A stretch of 64,000 nucleotides of DNA, taken from CAVPTL01 sp963794415. GTDB lineage: Bacteria; Actinomycetota; Thermoleophilia; Gaiellales; JAICJC01. Position 1 is the stretch's first letter. Every line of letters starts with the position of its first letter. The position numbers and the translations under genes are program-made. The DNA lies in contig CAWCDI010000004.1 in assembly GCA_963794415.1 (NCBI GenBank), positions 406,926 to 470,925 of the forward strand, read 5' to 3'. Shown piece after piece: positions 51,913 through 60,322 of the stretch. A model generated the notes under the pieces. The model had not been told where the DNA came from. It ran no database searches and saw nothing but the letters and a program-made list of their open reading frames with translations.

Positions 51913-52742
51913 TGCGATGCACCTCCTAGAACCTCGCCGTAGCGATTGTCGCGCCAGGCGAGGGCGGCCTTCAGGCCCTGTGTCCGAACGATCTCCATGA
52001 ACTCGAGCTGCTCCGGCGTGTCCGCGGAGTTGAGCATGGCAGAGAGATCCATGTTCATGTTCACTGCGTCTCGCAGGCCCATCGCCTCGTAGGCGCGGAC
52101 GAGCGCGATCTTTGTCAGCCGCAACACCGGAAGCGGCGTCGGAGCAATCTTACGCACAAGCTCCTCGACGGTGGATTCGAGGTCCTCGGCCGGCACGACG
52201 CGATTGATCATCCCCACGCGCTCGGCCGTCTCGGCATCGATCATATCGCCGGTGAAGAGCAGCTCGTTGGTTTTCTTCTGCCCGATGATGAACGGCATGA
52301 GGAGCGTCACCGGGCCCGATCCATAGCGGATCTCGGGCTCGCCGAAGCGCCCCGACTCGGTCGAGATGATGATGTCCGCCGCCATCGCGAGCTCGCAGCC
52401 GCCGGCCAGGCAGTAGCCGTTGACCGCGGCGATGGTGGGCTTGGCGAGCGACCAGAACCGCATGGTGGCGTCGATGTCCACTCCCAGCACCTTGTGCCAG
52501 TCGTGCGCCCGGCCGTACGAGCCGGTGGCCTCGGCGCCCAGGTCGTACCCGGCCGAGAACGCCCGGTCGCCCGCGCCGGTGAGCACGACGACCTTCACCT
52601 CGTCGTCCTCGACCGCGCGGTCGAAGTACTCGTTCAGCAGCACGAGGATGTCGCCGTTGAGCGCGTTCAGCTTGTCGGGCCGGTTGAGGGTGATCCACGC
52701 GGCGGGGCCGCGCTTCTCGTACAGACACACGGGTTCGGTCAT
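51909..52742 (-). CDS. enoyl-CoA hydratase (crotonase family)
   Basis: A 277-residue crotonase. The oxyanion region is RAFSAGYDLGAEATG and the two catalytic glutamates are both present with the classic 20-residue spacing: E117 (GGCELAMAADII) and E137 (FGEPEIRYG). It should therefore hydrate/dehydrate enoyl-/3-hydroxyacyl-CoA. It lies directly after the ADP-forming acyl-CoA synthetase (one shared base), a pairing also known for 3-hydroxypropionyl-CoA synthetase/dehydratase in ammonia-oxidising archaea. Substrate is inferred only. Confidence 0.9.
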   Translation of the reverse strand: MTEPVCLYEKRGPAAWITLNRPDKLNALNGDILVLLNEYFDRAVEDDEVKVVVLTGAGDRAFSAGYDLGAEATGSYGRAHDWHKVLGVDIDATMRFWSLAKPTIAAVNGYCLAGGCELAMAADIIISTESGRFGEPEIRYGSGPVTLLMPFIIGQKKTNELLFTGDMIDAETAERVGMINRVVPAEDLESTVEELVRKIAPTPLPVLRLTKIALVRAYEAMGLRDAVNMNMDLSAMLNSADTPEQLEFMEIVRTQGLKAALAWRDNRYGEVLGGASQ

Positions 52743-54781
52743 TAGCTCTCCTCGGTCGGGTCGATCACGATCAGGCAGTCGAGGGCGACTGCCCGCTCGG
52801 CGGATACCAGCAACGGGTTGACGTCGATCTCGGCGATCTCCGGGTGCTCGGCGGCCAGCCGCGAGACGGCCACGACGGCGTCGAGCAGGCCCTGCGGCAG
52901 CGGGTCGGGCAGCAGGCGCCGGAGCACCGGCAGGCTCTCGATCAGCCGCACCGCGGCCGCCTCGTCGAGCGGCGCGAGGCTGGCGGTGACCAGGTCGAGC
53001 GCCTCGGCGAGCCCGCCGCCGAGCCCGACCACCACGGTCGCGCCGTAGTCGGGGTCGCGTACGGCTCCCACCAGCACCTCGACGCCGCCGGAGGCCTGCT
53101 CGGCCACGATCACGCGGCCGCCCATGCGGTCGGCAGCCTCGCGCACGGTGGCAGCATCGATCAGGTTGAGGGCGACGCCGCCGACGCGGGCCTTGTGGGC
53201 CACGTTGTCGACCTTGACCACCACGGGGTAGCCGATGCGCTCGGCTGCCGCGGCGGCCTCGTCGGAGGTGGCACAGCGCTCCGCCTTCACGTACGGCAGG
53301 CCGTACTCGCGGGCGATCTCTGCTGAGTCGAGCTCAGCGAGGGCGCCCGACTGCGTGTAGGGCGCCGCCGGATCACCGGTGCGCGCGGCCGGCGTGAACT
53401 GCGCGCGGTCGATGCGCGCGGCCAGCGCACGCAGGCCGGGCAGCGTGCCCTTGAGCATCGGGATGTCGTGCTCTCGCGCCCAGTGCAGATCCTCGACCGG
53501 GGGGTCGGAGCTTGTCACCGTCACCACGCAGGGGAAGATGTCGCCGTCGGTGCACGCCGCGCGCAGGTCGTTTGCGATGTTGGTCGCGAGCTCGCGCTCG
53601 CCGCCGCGCAGCCAGACGCTGTGGTCGATCGCGCTCACGAGGATGTCGAACTCGCCGGACTCGGCCATCAGCTCGAACATGCGGGGGAAGACGATGCGGT
53701 CGTCGTCGATCGCCCAGCAGTCGGCGGGGTTGCCGACGTGCGAGAAGTTGGGGAACTCCGCCTTGATCCGCGCGGTGAGATCGTCGGAGAAGAGCTCGAG
53801 CGGGATCCCCGCCTGCTCGGCCTTGTCGGCGAAGTACTCGCCCTCGCCGCCCGAGTTGGTCACCGCGCCGATGCGGCGGCCGCGGGGCGGCTTCACGCGC
53901 GAGAACACCTCGAGGTGCTCGATCCACTCGCTGAAGTCGTCCACGCGGATCGCGTTGTAGTACCGCAGCATCGCCGAGAACGAGCGGTCGGAGCCCACCA
54001 GCGCGCCGGTGTGCGCGAGCGCCGCCTGGGCGCCGAGATCGGAGGTGCCCACCTTCAGGACGATCGCCGTCTTGCCGGCCTCCGCCAGCAGCCGCAGCGA
54101 CTCCTCGAACGCGGCCGGCCGGCGCACGCCTTCGATGAAGAGGCCCACCACGCGCGTGGCCTCGTCCTGGGCGAAGTACGACACGAAGTCGGCGACGTCG
54201 GTGACAGTCTCGTTGCCCGCCGAGATGACGGTGCGAAAGCCCACGCGCGGACCGAGCGACACGAGGATCTCGCCGATCGAGCCGGAGTGCGCCAGGGTCG
54301 CAACGGGGCCGCCCACGAACTCGGGATGCAGGCTGCCGATCCACGGCGACGGGAAGCCCGGCGTGGCGATGCCCATGCAGTTGGGGCCGAGCATCGGGAT
54401 GCCGGCCGCCGCGACCTTCGCGCTGATCCGCTCGCTCACAACCGGCCCCTCGGCGCCGGCCTCGTTCCCGAGCCCCGGCGTGATGATGGCCTTCACGCCG
54501 TCAACGCTCAGCACGTCGTCGATGGCCGCCTCGATCCGGCCGTGGCCGACGCCCATGACCACCATCTCGGGCACCGTGGGGCAGTCGCCGATGGAGGGGT
54601 AGCAGCGCACGCCGCAGGCCTCGTCGCGGGTCGGGTTGATGCCGTAGAACGGCACGCCCTCGACCGTCATGTTCTCGGCGATGCGGCCCGAGGTGCGATC
54701 GGAGATGCCGTAGATGGCAACCGACTGCGGGTTGAAGATGCCGTCGAGGCCGGTGTCGACGAGGGGGCGGGTGGCGCTCAT
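52742..54781 (-). CDS. acyl-CoA synthetase (NDP-forming), fused alpha-beta
   Basis: A 679-residue single-chain ADP-forming acyl-CoA synthetase. The CoA-binding domain starts IFNPQSVAIYGISDRTSGRIAENM; the succinyl-CoA-ligase-like domain has GPNCMGIATPG; the phosphohistidine is H257 in ALAHTGALVGSD, the same position as in characterised ACD enzymes; and the C-terminal ATP-grasp domain (GYPVVVKVDNVAHKARVGGVALNL, EIDVNPLLV) completes the catalytic set. It converts an organic acid, ATP and CoA to the thioester. The ATG overlaps the mmsA stop. 3-Hydroxypropionate or propionate are plausible substrates from context. Confidence 0.88.
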   Translation of the reverse strand: MSATRPLVDTGLDGIFNPQSVAIYGISDRTSGRIAENMTVEGVPFYGINPTRDEACGVRCYPSIGDCPTVPEMVVMGVGHGRIEAAIDDVLSVDGVKAIITPGLGNEAGAEGPVVSERISAKVAAAGIPMLGPNCMGIATPGFPSPWIGSLHPEFVGGPVATLAHSGSIGEILVSLGPRVGFRTVISAGNETVTDVADFVSYFAQDEATRVVGLFIEGVRRPAAFEESLRLLAEAGKTAIVLKVGTSDLGAQAALAHTGALVGSDRSFSAMLRYYNAIRVDDFSEWIEHLEVFSRVKPPRGRRIGAVTNSGGEGEYFADKAEQAGIPLELFSDDLTARIKAEFPNFSHVGNPADCWAIDDDRIVFPRMFELMAESGEFDILVSAIDHSVWLRGGERELATNIANDLRAACTDGDIFPCVVTVTSSDPPVEDLHWAREHDIPMLKGTLPGLRALAARIDRAQFTPAARTGDPAAPYTQSGALAELDSAEIAREYGLPYVKAERCATSDEAAAAAERIGYPVVVKVDNVAHKARVGGVALNLIDAATVREAADRMGGRVIVAEQASGGVEVLVGAVRDPDYGATVVVGLGGGLAEALDLVTASLAPLDEAAAVRLIESLPVLRRLLPDPLPQGLLDAVVAVSRLAAEHPEIAEIDVNPLLVSAERAVALDCLIVIDPTEES

Positions 54782-56298
54782 GCGTTGCGGTCTCCTTGTT
54801 CGACGAAGAACCGCCCGCTCTCCCCCGAGGAGAAGTAGCGCGTGGTGATCGTCTTCTTGCGCGTATAGAAATCGACGGCGTCGGTGCCGTGGGCGTGAAG
54901 ATCGCCGAAGAACGAGCCCTTCCAGCCCGAGAACGGGAAGAACGCGACGGGCGCGGCGACGCCGATGTTGACGCCGATCATGCCGACCTCGACGTCGTGG
55001 CGGTAGTGGCGGACGGCTGCACCGGACTCGGTGAAGATCGATGTGCCGTTGCCGTAGCGGCTCGCGTTCACGATCTCGATGGCCTCCTCCAGCGAGTCGG
55101 CATGGATCACCGCGAGGACCGGCCCGAAGACCTCCTCCTGGGCGATCTCCATGTCGGGGGTGACGCCGGTGAAGATGGTGGGTCCGACGTAGGACGAGCC
55201 TTCCGGGCGGCCGTCGCCGCTCTCGCGGCCGTCCACCAGCAGCGTGGCACCGTCGGCCAGGCCCTTGTCGATCCAGCCGGTGATGCGCTGGCACGAGGCC
55301 TCGCTGATGACCGGCCCCATGTCGCTGGAGCTCTCGAGGCCGTCACCGACGTTCAGATCGCGGGTGCGGCGCACGAGCTCGTCCATCAGCGGCGCCTCGG
55401 CATCGCCGACGGCGATGACCACGGAGCCCGCCATGCAGCGCTGGCCGGCGGCGCCGAAGGCCGATCCGATGATGTTGCCCACGGTCTTCGGGATCACGGC
55501 GTCGGGCATGACCACCATGAAGTTCTTGGCGCCGCCCAGGGCCTGAACGCGCTTGCCGTTGGCCGCTGCGCGCTGGTAGACGTACTGGGCCACCTTGGCC
55601 GAGCCGACGAACGAGACGGCATCCACCTCGGGATGGTCGAGCAGGCCGTTGACCACGTCGGCGCCGCCGTTCACCAGGTTGAGGACGCCGTCGGGCAGGC
55701 CGCCGTGCTCGTGGATGAGGTTGAACACCAGCTCCTGGGTGAGCGGCACCTGCTCGGATGGCTTCAGGACGAAGGTGTTGCCGCAGGCGATCGCAAACGG
55801 CAGGAACCAGAACGGCACCATCGCCGGGAAGTTGAACGGGCAGATGGCTGCGCACACGCCCACGGGCTGGCGGATGGTCTCGGTGTCAACCGCGGTGGCC
55901 ACGTTCTCGAGGATTCGGCCCTGCATGGTCTGCGGGACGGCGCTCGCGGCCTCGATCATCTCGATCGCGCGGCCCACCTCCGCCCGGGCGTCTGCAAAGG
56001 TCTTTCCCATCTCGCGGGTCACCGAGCGGGCGACCTCGTCCTGATGGGCCTCCAGCACCTGCCGGAAGCCGAAGAGCCAGCGGCCGCGCTCGATCACCGA
56101 GCGCTTGCGCCAGCCCGGGAACGCGGCCCGGGCGGCGGCAACTGCGGCATCCACGTCGGCGCTGTTGGAGAGCGGCACGCGCGCGAGGACCTCACCTGTG
56201 GCGGGGTTCCGCACGTCGAGCTGCTCCTCGGACAGGGCCGGGATCCACGCCCCGTGGACGTAGTTTCCCAGCAGCCGGGTTTCGATGGTCGTCGCCAT
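54778..56298 (-). CDS. mmsA: CoA-acylating methylmalonate-semialdehyde dehydrogenase
   Basis: A 506-residue aldehyde dehydrogenase of the MmsA type. NYVHGAWIPALSEEQLDVRNPATGEV start, the coenzyme region CPFNFPAMVPFWFLPFAIACGNTFVLKPSE (typical of the CoA-acylating group), and the catalytic cysteine in AAGQRCMAGSV. It converts methylmalonate or malonate semialdehyde to propionyl- or acetyl-CoA plus CO2. GGGAAGAG precedes the ATG. It heads the seven-gene operon and is divergent from the PucR-type regulator, 75 bp away, which probably controls it. Confidence 0.92.
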   Translation of the reverse strand: MATTIETRLLGNYVHGAWIPALSEEQLDVRNPATGEVLARVPLSNSADVDAAVAAARAAFPGWRKRSVIERGRWLFGFRQVLEAHQDEVARSVTREMGKTFADARAEVGRAIEMIEAASAVPQTMQGRILENVATAVDTETIRQPVGVCAAICPFNFPAMVPFWFLPFAIACGNTFVLKPSEQVPLTQELVFNLIHEHGGLPDGVLNLVNGGADVVNGLLDHPEVDAVSFVGSAKVAQYVYQRAAANGKRVQALGGAKNFMVVMPDAVIPKTVGNIIGSAFGAAGQRCMAGSVVIAVGDAEAPLMDELVRRTRDLNVGDGLESSSDMGPVISEASCQRITGWIDKGLADGATLLVDGRESGDGRPEGSSYVGPTIFTGVTPDMEIAQEEVFGPVLAVIHADSLEEAIEIVNASRYGNGTSIFTESGAAVRHYRHDVEVGMIGVNIGVAAPVAFFPFSGWKGSFFGDLHAHGTDAVDFYTRKKTITTRYFSSGESGRFFVEQGDRNA

Positions 56299-56358
56299 GG
56301 ACTCTTCCCTTTGGTCGCTGCCATGTATTGAAGCCCGTCCCCAGACCGGCCGCCACCG

Positions 56359-56364
56359 TACACT
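56359..56364 (+). promoter_or_regulatory. -10 hexamer upstream of the PucR regulator gene
   Basis: TACACT ends nine bases before the ATG at 56374 and directly abuts an in-frame GTG at 56365. No ribosome site is present, so the transcript is probably leaderless from the ATG. Confidence 0.45.
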
Positions 56365-56373
56365 GTGTCTCGA

Positions 56374-57822
56374 ATGGCTATCGATTCCGGACACTCTGTA
56401 TTCACGATCCAGGATCTGCTGCGACTCGAGCCCCTGCGCGATGCCGAGGTCACCGTTGCGGCCGGCGTGCACCGGCTCGGCAACGAGGTCGATTGGGTGC
56501 ACGTGTTCGAGACACCGTACATCTCGGACGTGCTCCGCGGCGGGGAGTTTCTGCTGACCACCGGGATTGGTCTGACCGGTATGAGCCCACCCGAGATCGA
56601 CGCTCTCGTGGCGGCTCTGGCGCGCTCCGGAGCGGCCGGGATCGGCTTCGAGCCGAGCCACGCCGGGGCCGGGCTCCTGACGGCGCCGTGCCGCCACCAC
56701 GACCTCCCGCTGGTGATCTTCGGCCACGACGTGCGGTTCGTGGACGTCACCCACGCGGTGCACGAGCGGCTGGTGTCGCGCGAGCTGGGGACGCTTCGCC
56801 GGGCGGTGGCGCTGCAGACGCAGCTGCGCGACGCCGCGCGCGAGGGGCTCGGCCCCAGCGGCCTGGTGTCGGCGCTGAGCGACGTGCTCGGCGCCCAGGT
56901 GCTCCTCGAGCGAAGCGACCGCACGCCCATCGCAAGCGCGCCAGAGGGCGGTCTCGACGTGGCGTTCATGGATGCGCTCGACCGCTCGCGCCAGCGGCTG
57001 CCGACGCCGCTTCACTCACGCGTGGTGGCAACGGGCGCGCGCCTGCACCTGCTCGCGCGCACGCAGGACGAGCTGGATGTGCTCGCGGTGGATGAGGCGT
57101 CGCTCCTGCTCTCGGTCGCGCTCGCGGCGCAGCCTCCCGCCGATGAGGTGCCGTCGGCCGAGCGCGCCCGGCTCCTCGCGCGCCTGGCCGAGGGCAGGGC
57201 GGGAAGCGCCGGCGACGTGGTGCGGCGGGCGCGCTCGGTGGGCGTCGATCTGAGCCGTGCCACCCTCTGGGCCGTCCACGGCCGGGGCTCGCTGAGCCGC
57301 CTCGAGCAGCTCGAGATCGATGCGATCGTCGACGGCGAGCGGGCCCTCATCGCCGTGCGCGGCGACCTGGATCCGGCGGCGCTCATGCGCGACCTGGTGC
57401 GGCGCGGCGCGATCACGGCCGCCGGGATCGACAGCCGCGGTGGCGAGCCGTGGCAGATCAAGGAGTCGCTGGCCGCCGCCGAGCGGGCGTGCCTGGTCGC
57501 GGGCGCGGCCGGGCCGGTGGTGCGCGACGGCTCGGGCCTGGGGCCGCTCGGCGCGCTCGCCCGCGACGTCCTCGCAGGCGATCGCATCGAGTCGAGGTTC
57601 GACGACGCCGGCCGGCGCACCGTCGATGCGCTGGTCGCGACCGGCTGGTCGAAGGCCGCGGCCGCCCGCCGCCTGGGCATCGCGCGCCAGCGGGTGTACG
57701 AGCGGCTGGCGGCGCTCTCGGTGCGGCACGGCCTGGACTTCGACCTCCCGCAGACCCGCATCGAGCTCGCCCTCGAGGCGTGGGCCGTGCGGATGTCCGA
57801 GCTCGCCGGCGGGCAGTCCTAG
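56374..57822 (+). CDS. PucR-family transcriptional regulator
   Basis: A 482-residue regulator. The N-terminal PucR domain is clear (FTIQDLLRLEPLRDAEVTVAAG, VDWVHVFETPYISDVLRGGEFLLTTG); a central region follows, and the C-terminal HTH_30 domain has TLWxVHG-like strands and the helix-turn-helix GWSKAAAARRLGIARQRVYERLAAL. Family members sense catabolites and activate degradation operons (purines, GABA, proline). The divergent mmsA operon is the probable target. The stop codon TAG shares the palindrome CTAG (57819-57822) with the stop of the convergent beta-propeller gene. Confidence 0.9.
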   Translation: MAIDSGHSVFTIQDLLRLEPLRDAEVTVAAGVHRLGNEVDWVHVFETPYISDVLRGGEFLLTTGIGLTGMSPPEIDALVAALARSGAAGIGFEPSHAGAGLLTAPCRHHDLPLVIFGHDVRFVDVTHAVHERLVSRELGTLRRAVALQTQLRDAAREGLGPSGLVSALSDVLGAQVLLERSDRTPIASAPEGGLDVAFMDALDRSRQRLPTPLHSRVVATGARLHLLARTQDELDVLAVDEASLLLSVALAAQPPADEVPSAERARLLARLAEGRAGSAGDVVRRARSVGVDLSRATLWAVHGRGSLSRLEQLEIDAIVDGERALIAVRGDLDPAALMRDLVRRGAITAAGIDSRGGEPWQIKESLAAAERACLVAGAAGPVVRDGSGLGPLGALARDVLAGDRIESRFDDAGRRTVDALVATGWSKAAAARRLGIARQRVYERLAALSVRHGLDFDLPQTRIELALEAWAVRMSELAGGQS

Positions 57823-59141
57823 CCTGCCCGCCCGAACCCGTAGAGGTGGCCGAAGCCGACGATGAGCAGCCCGTCGCGGCTGGGGACAGCGGGGGCGTAG
57901 CGGCCGTCGTTGAACATGAACGCGCGCTTCATCGACCCAGTCTGGAAGCCGACGATCGAGCCGTGCTGGTTCGAGCACTTGCCGTGGACGCCGAAGAACA
58001 CCCGGTGGCCGACGATCGTGGGCGAGCTGATCAGCCGCGATGCGGCCCGGCGCCGCCACGTGACGCGGCCCGAGGCCGTCGAGAGGCGCCAGAACGTGCC
58101 GTCGATGGACGTGGTGTAGAGCGAGCCGCCGCCGACCGCCGGTGATCCGTAGGTCATGCGCCCGGTGCGGGTGATCCAGCGCGTCTGACCGGTCGCGGCG
58201 TTCAGGCTGTACGTCCAGCCGAGGCGCGAGGTGATGTAGAGCTTTCCATCCACCAGCGCGGGAGACGCGTAGGCGCTGCTCTGGACGATCTGCCGGTGCC
58301 ACCGCACGACCCCGCGCCACGTGACGGCGTAGACGTCACCGCCGTAGTTCGCGGCATAGATCGTCCCGCTGCTGTATGCCGGCGAGCCGGTGTACTTGTC
58401 GCGGTAGACCACCGGAAGCGGGTTGGTGCTGCCTCCGCCGCCGGCCGGGGGCAGACCGGGGCAGCTCAATGCGGGATCGGTATTCGCGACGGGAGCCACC
58501 GCCGACGTGAGCGACGCGACGGAGCTCGTGCCGCCTCCGGGCTGGCCGATCCAGCGCTGCCAGACCTTGCGGCCCGTGCCGGCGGCCCACGAGGCCATCC
58601 AGCCCGCGGAGTTGACGGCGACGACCCGGGTGCCCGACGGCGTCGAGATCACGATCGGCGTCGCCTCACCGCCGCCCCACGTCTCGTCGCGCCAGGCAAC
58701 CGAGCCGTCGCGCAGGCGCAGCGCGAAGAGGCCGCGGGCGGGCTGGGCAGCTCCCTGCCAGCGGGACTCCACGAACATCAGCCCGCCGGCCTGCCACACG
58801 CCCGGGGAGTCGGTGAACATCGTGTGGAAGTTCCGGCGCCAGAGCACCGTGCCGTCAGAGACGCGCAGAGCGCTCACGCGGCCGTTGTCCTGAGCGGTGT
58901 AGGCGACGCCGCCCGAGACGGAGGGCGGCATCTCGAGGACGCCGCCCATGTTGGTCGTCCAGCGCCTGCGGAGAGTTCCGTCGAAGCGGGTGGCGCACGA
59001 TGCATCGCGCGAGTGCGAGGCGGTGCCGCCGTAGGCGAGCCAGTTCTGGAAACACGGCGCCACCGGCCGGGCAGAGGCCGGGCCGGCGAGCGCGAGGAAG
59101 GCAAGGCAGCAGAGCGCTGCCCCGAGGAGGCGTGAAGGCAT
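57819..59141 (-). CDS. secreted PQQ-like beta-propeller protein
   Basis: A 440-residue exported protein. A signal peptide (RLLGAALCCLAFLALAGPASA) is followed by tandem WD/PQQ-like beta-propeller blades, each with a strand pattern such as GRVSALRVSDGTVLWRR, GSVAWRDETWGG, GRKVWQRWIGQ, GVVRWHRQIVQ, GQTRWITRTG and GRVTWRRRAA. No catalytic residues of quinoprotein dehydrogenases are evident, so it is more likely a binding or scaffold protein. GGAG stands six bases before the ATG at 59139-59141. Four extra cysteines may form disulfides. Confidence 0.82.
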   Translation of the reverse strand: MPSRLLGAALCCLAFLALAGPASARPVAPCFQNWLAYGGTASHSRDASCATRFDGTLRRRWTTNMGGVLEMPPSVSGGVAYTAQDNGRVSALRVSDGTVLWRRNFHTMFTDSPGVWQAGGLMFVESRWQGAAQPARGLFALRLRDGSVAWRDETWGGGEATPIVISTPSGTRVVAVNSAGWMASWAAGTGRKVWQRWIGQPGGGTSSVASLTSAVAPVANTDPALSCPGLPPAGGGGSTNPLPVVYRDKYTGSPAYSSGTIYAANYGGDVYAVTWRGVVRWHRQIVQSSAYASPALVDGKLYITSRLGWTYSLNAATGQTRWITRTGRMTYGSPAVGGGSLYTTSIDGTFWRLSTASGRVTWRRRAASRLISSPTIVGHRVFFGVHGKCSNQHGSIVGFQTGSMKRAFMFNDGRYAPAVPSRDGLLIVGFGHLYGFGRAG

Positions 59142-59242
59142 GTGGAGCTCCAGAGAGGGGGGACTGAGGCTCCACAAGCGTGCGCGCCGCGAGTGTCACA
59201 GATCAACACCCAACCTGTAACAAAACTGCACCAGATAGCTCG

Positions 59243-59470
59243 CTACGCGGTGAGGAGCAACATCACGCAGATGGAGGTCAGAGCCGACAGAGCGATGAAC
59301 CGCGTGTAGACGCGGCGCGCCGGCGCGTCGGCTCCCAGAGACTTCCCGGCCAGCCAGAGGAGCCCGAGCGCCGGGACGAAGACCGAGATGAGGGCCCCCC
59401 GGCGATCGTTCGGGCTCAGCTGGTGAGCCGGGTCGATGAAGTCAGCCGGGGACGAGTACTGATGATCCAT
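59243..59470 (-). CDS. small two-helix membrane protein
   Basis: A 75-residue protein with a polar start (MDHQYSSPADFIDPAHQLSPNDRRG) and two membrane segments (ALISVFVPALGLLWLAG and RFIALSALTSICVMLLLTA) joined by a short basic loop. Function unknown. It lies ten bases after another two-helix protein gene on the same strand, so the two may form a pair. Confidence 0.55.
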   Translation of the reverse strand: MDHQYSSPADFIDPAHQLSPNDRRGALISVFVPALGLLWLAGKSLGADAPARRVYTRFIALSALTSICVMLLLTA

Positions 59471-59480
59471 GGCGATCCTT

Positions 59481-59699
59481 TCAGACGAGGAGTGTGAAGA
59501 CGATGAGGAGTGCGATCAGACCGGTGAAGATCCCGATCCAGGACAGCTGAGCGCGTCGTCGGGCGGGGTCGCTCGTACGGCGCAGGATCACCGCCATCGC
59601 GATGATGCCCACGATCGGGGAGAGCACGAAGCCCGCGACGATGGCCTGGAATTCGCGTTTCACAGGAAGCATCTCGGGCTGGTCCCAAGCAAGTTTCAC
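59481..59699 (-). CDS. small two-helix membrane protein
   Basis: A 72-residue protein starting with GTG at 59697-59699, which has ACGGAG five bases upstream; a longer reading frame to 59810 is less likely. Two membrane segments (FQAIVAGFVLSPIVGIIAMAVIL and AQLSWIGIFTGLIALLIVFTLL) flank a basic loop (RRTSDPARRR), which would face the cytoplasm. This is a DUF4190-like layout; function unknown. First gene of a two-gene unit with the protein at 59243. Confidence 0.55.
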   Translation of the reverse strand: MKLAWDQPEMLPVKREFQAIVAGFVLSPIVGIIAMAVILRRTSDPARRRAQLSWIGIFTGLIALLIVFTLLV

Positions 59700-59814
59700 A
59701 GGAGCTCCGTTCGTTCTGGGATTGACTCCCCCACCATCCGGGCGCCGCGGCGCGCAGGACAACACCCGACGTGTCACGACTTCGTCAGAGAAGAACCTCG
59801 CACCGTCCATGCAT

Positions 59815-59820
59815 TACCGT
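59815..59820 (+). promoter_or_regulatory. -10 hexamer, probable leaderless promoter of the SEC-C gene
   Basis: TACCGT ends seven bases before the ATG at 59828, with no Shine-Dalgarno between. Confidence 0.45.
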
Positions 59821-59827
59821 TCCGGGC

Positions 59828-60304
59828 ATGAGTGGACTGATCGATTCGGGGTGGGCGGCCTGGCTGCCCGTCGAGCTCGTCGCGGCCTATGACAGCCAGA
59901 ACACCAATGCCGCGGGCCGGCGGGCCTTTGCCAGGCAGCTCGCGGCCGGCCCGGATGACGCCGCGCGCGAGCGCTGGGAGCGCTTCCGGCTGGTCGTCCC
60001 GTCGCGCATCGACATCCCCCAGACGGCCGATGGTCTGACCGCCGAGGAGTGCTACGAGATGCTCGATCAGCTCGGCCTGCGCGACGGTGACCCGGAGCCG
60101 GTCGAGCTCGTCCTCACGCTGGACAACGAGCAGGTGCGCGAGCTCGAGGCAGTGCGCAGCGCCCGCAGCATCGGTGAGCCGGGTGCCACACCGGTGGATG
60201 CCCTTCCCTCGCTCGATGCGGCGTTTGGCGGCGGCGACGTCGGCCGAAACGACCCGTGCCCGTGCGGCTCGGGCAAGAAGTTCAAGCGCTGTCACGGCCG
60301 CTGA
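59828..60304 (+). CDS. SEC-C motif protein
   Basis: A 158-residue protein whose last 20 residues are a canonical SEC-C zinc motif (DPCPCGSGKKFKRCHG), as at the C-terminus of SecA, where it binds zinc and SecB or ribosomes. The first 130 residues are helical and acidic (ELVAAYDSQNTNAAGRRAFARQL, LTAEECYEMLDQLGL) and not recognised. The motif suggests a role near ribosomes or protein quality control. Probably leaderless. It ends 18 bases from the convergent carboxylase gene. Confidence 0.78.
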   Translation: MSGLIDSGWAAWLPVELVAAYDSQNTNAAGRRAFARQLAAGPDDAARERWERFRLVVPSRIDIPQTADGLTAEECYEMLDQLGLRDGDPEPVELVLTLDNEQVRELEAVRSARSIGEPGATPVDALPSLDAAFGGGDVGRNDPCPCGSGKKFKRCHGR

Positions 60305-60322
60305 GCGGCCAGAGCATATTGG

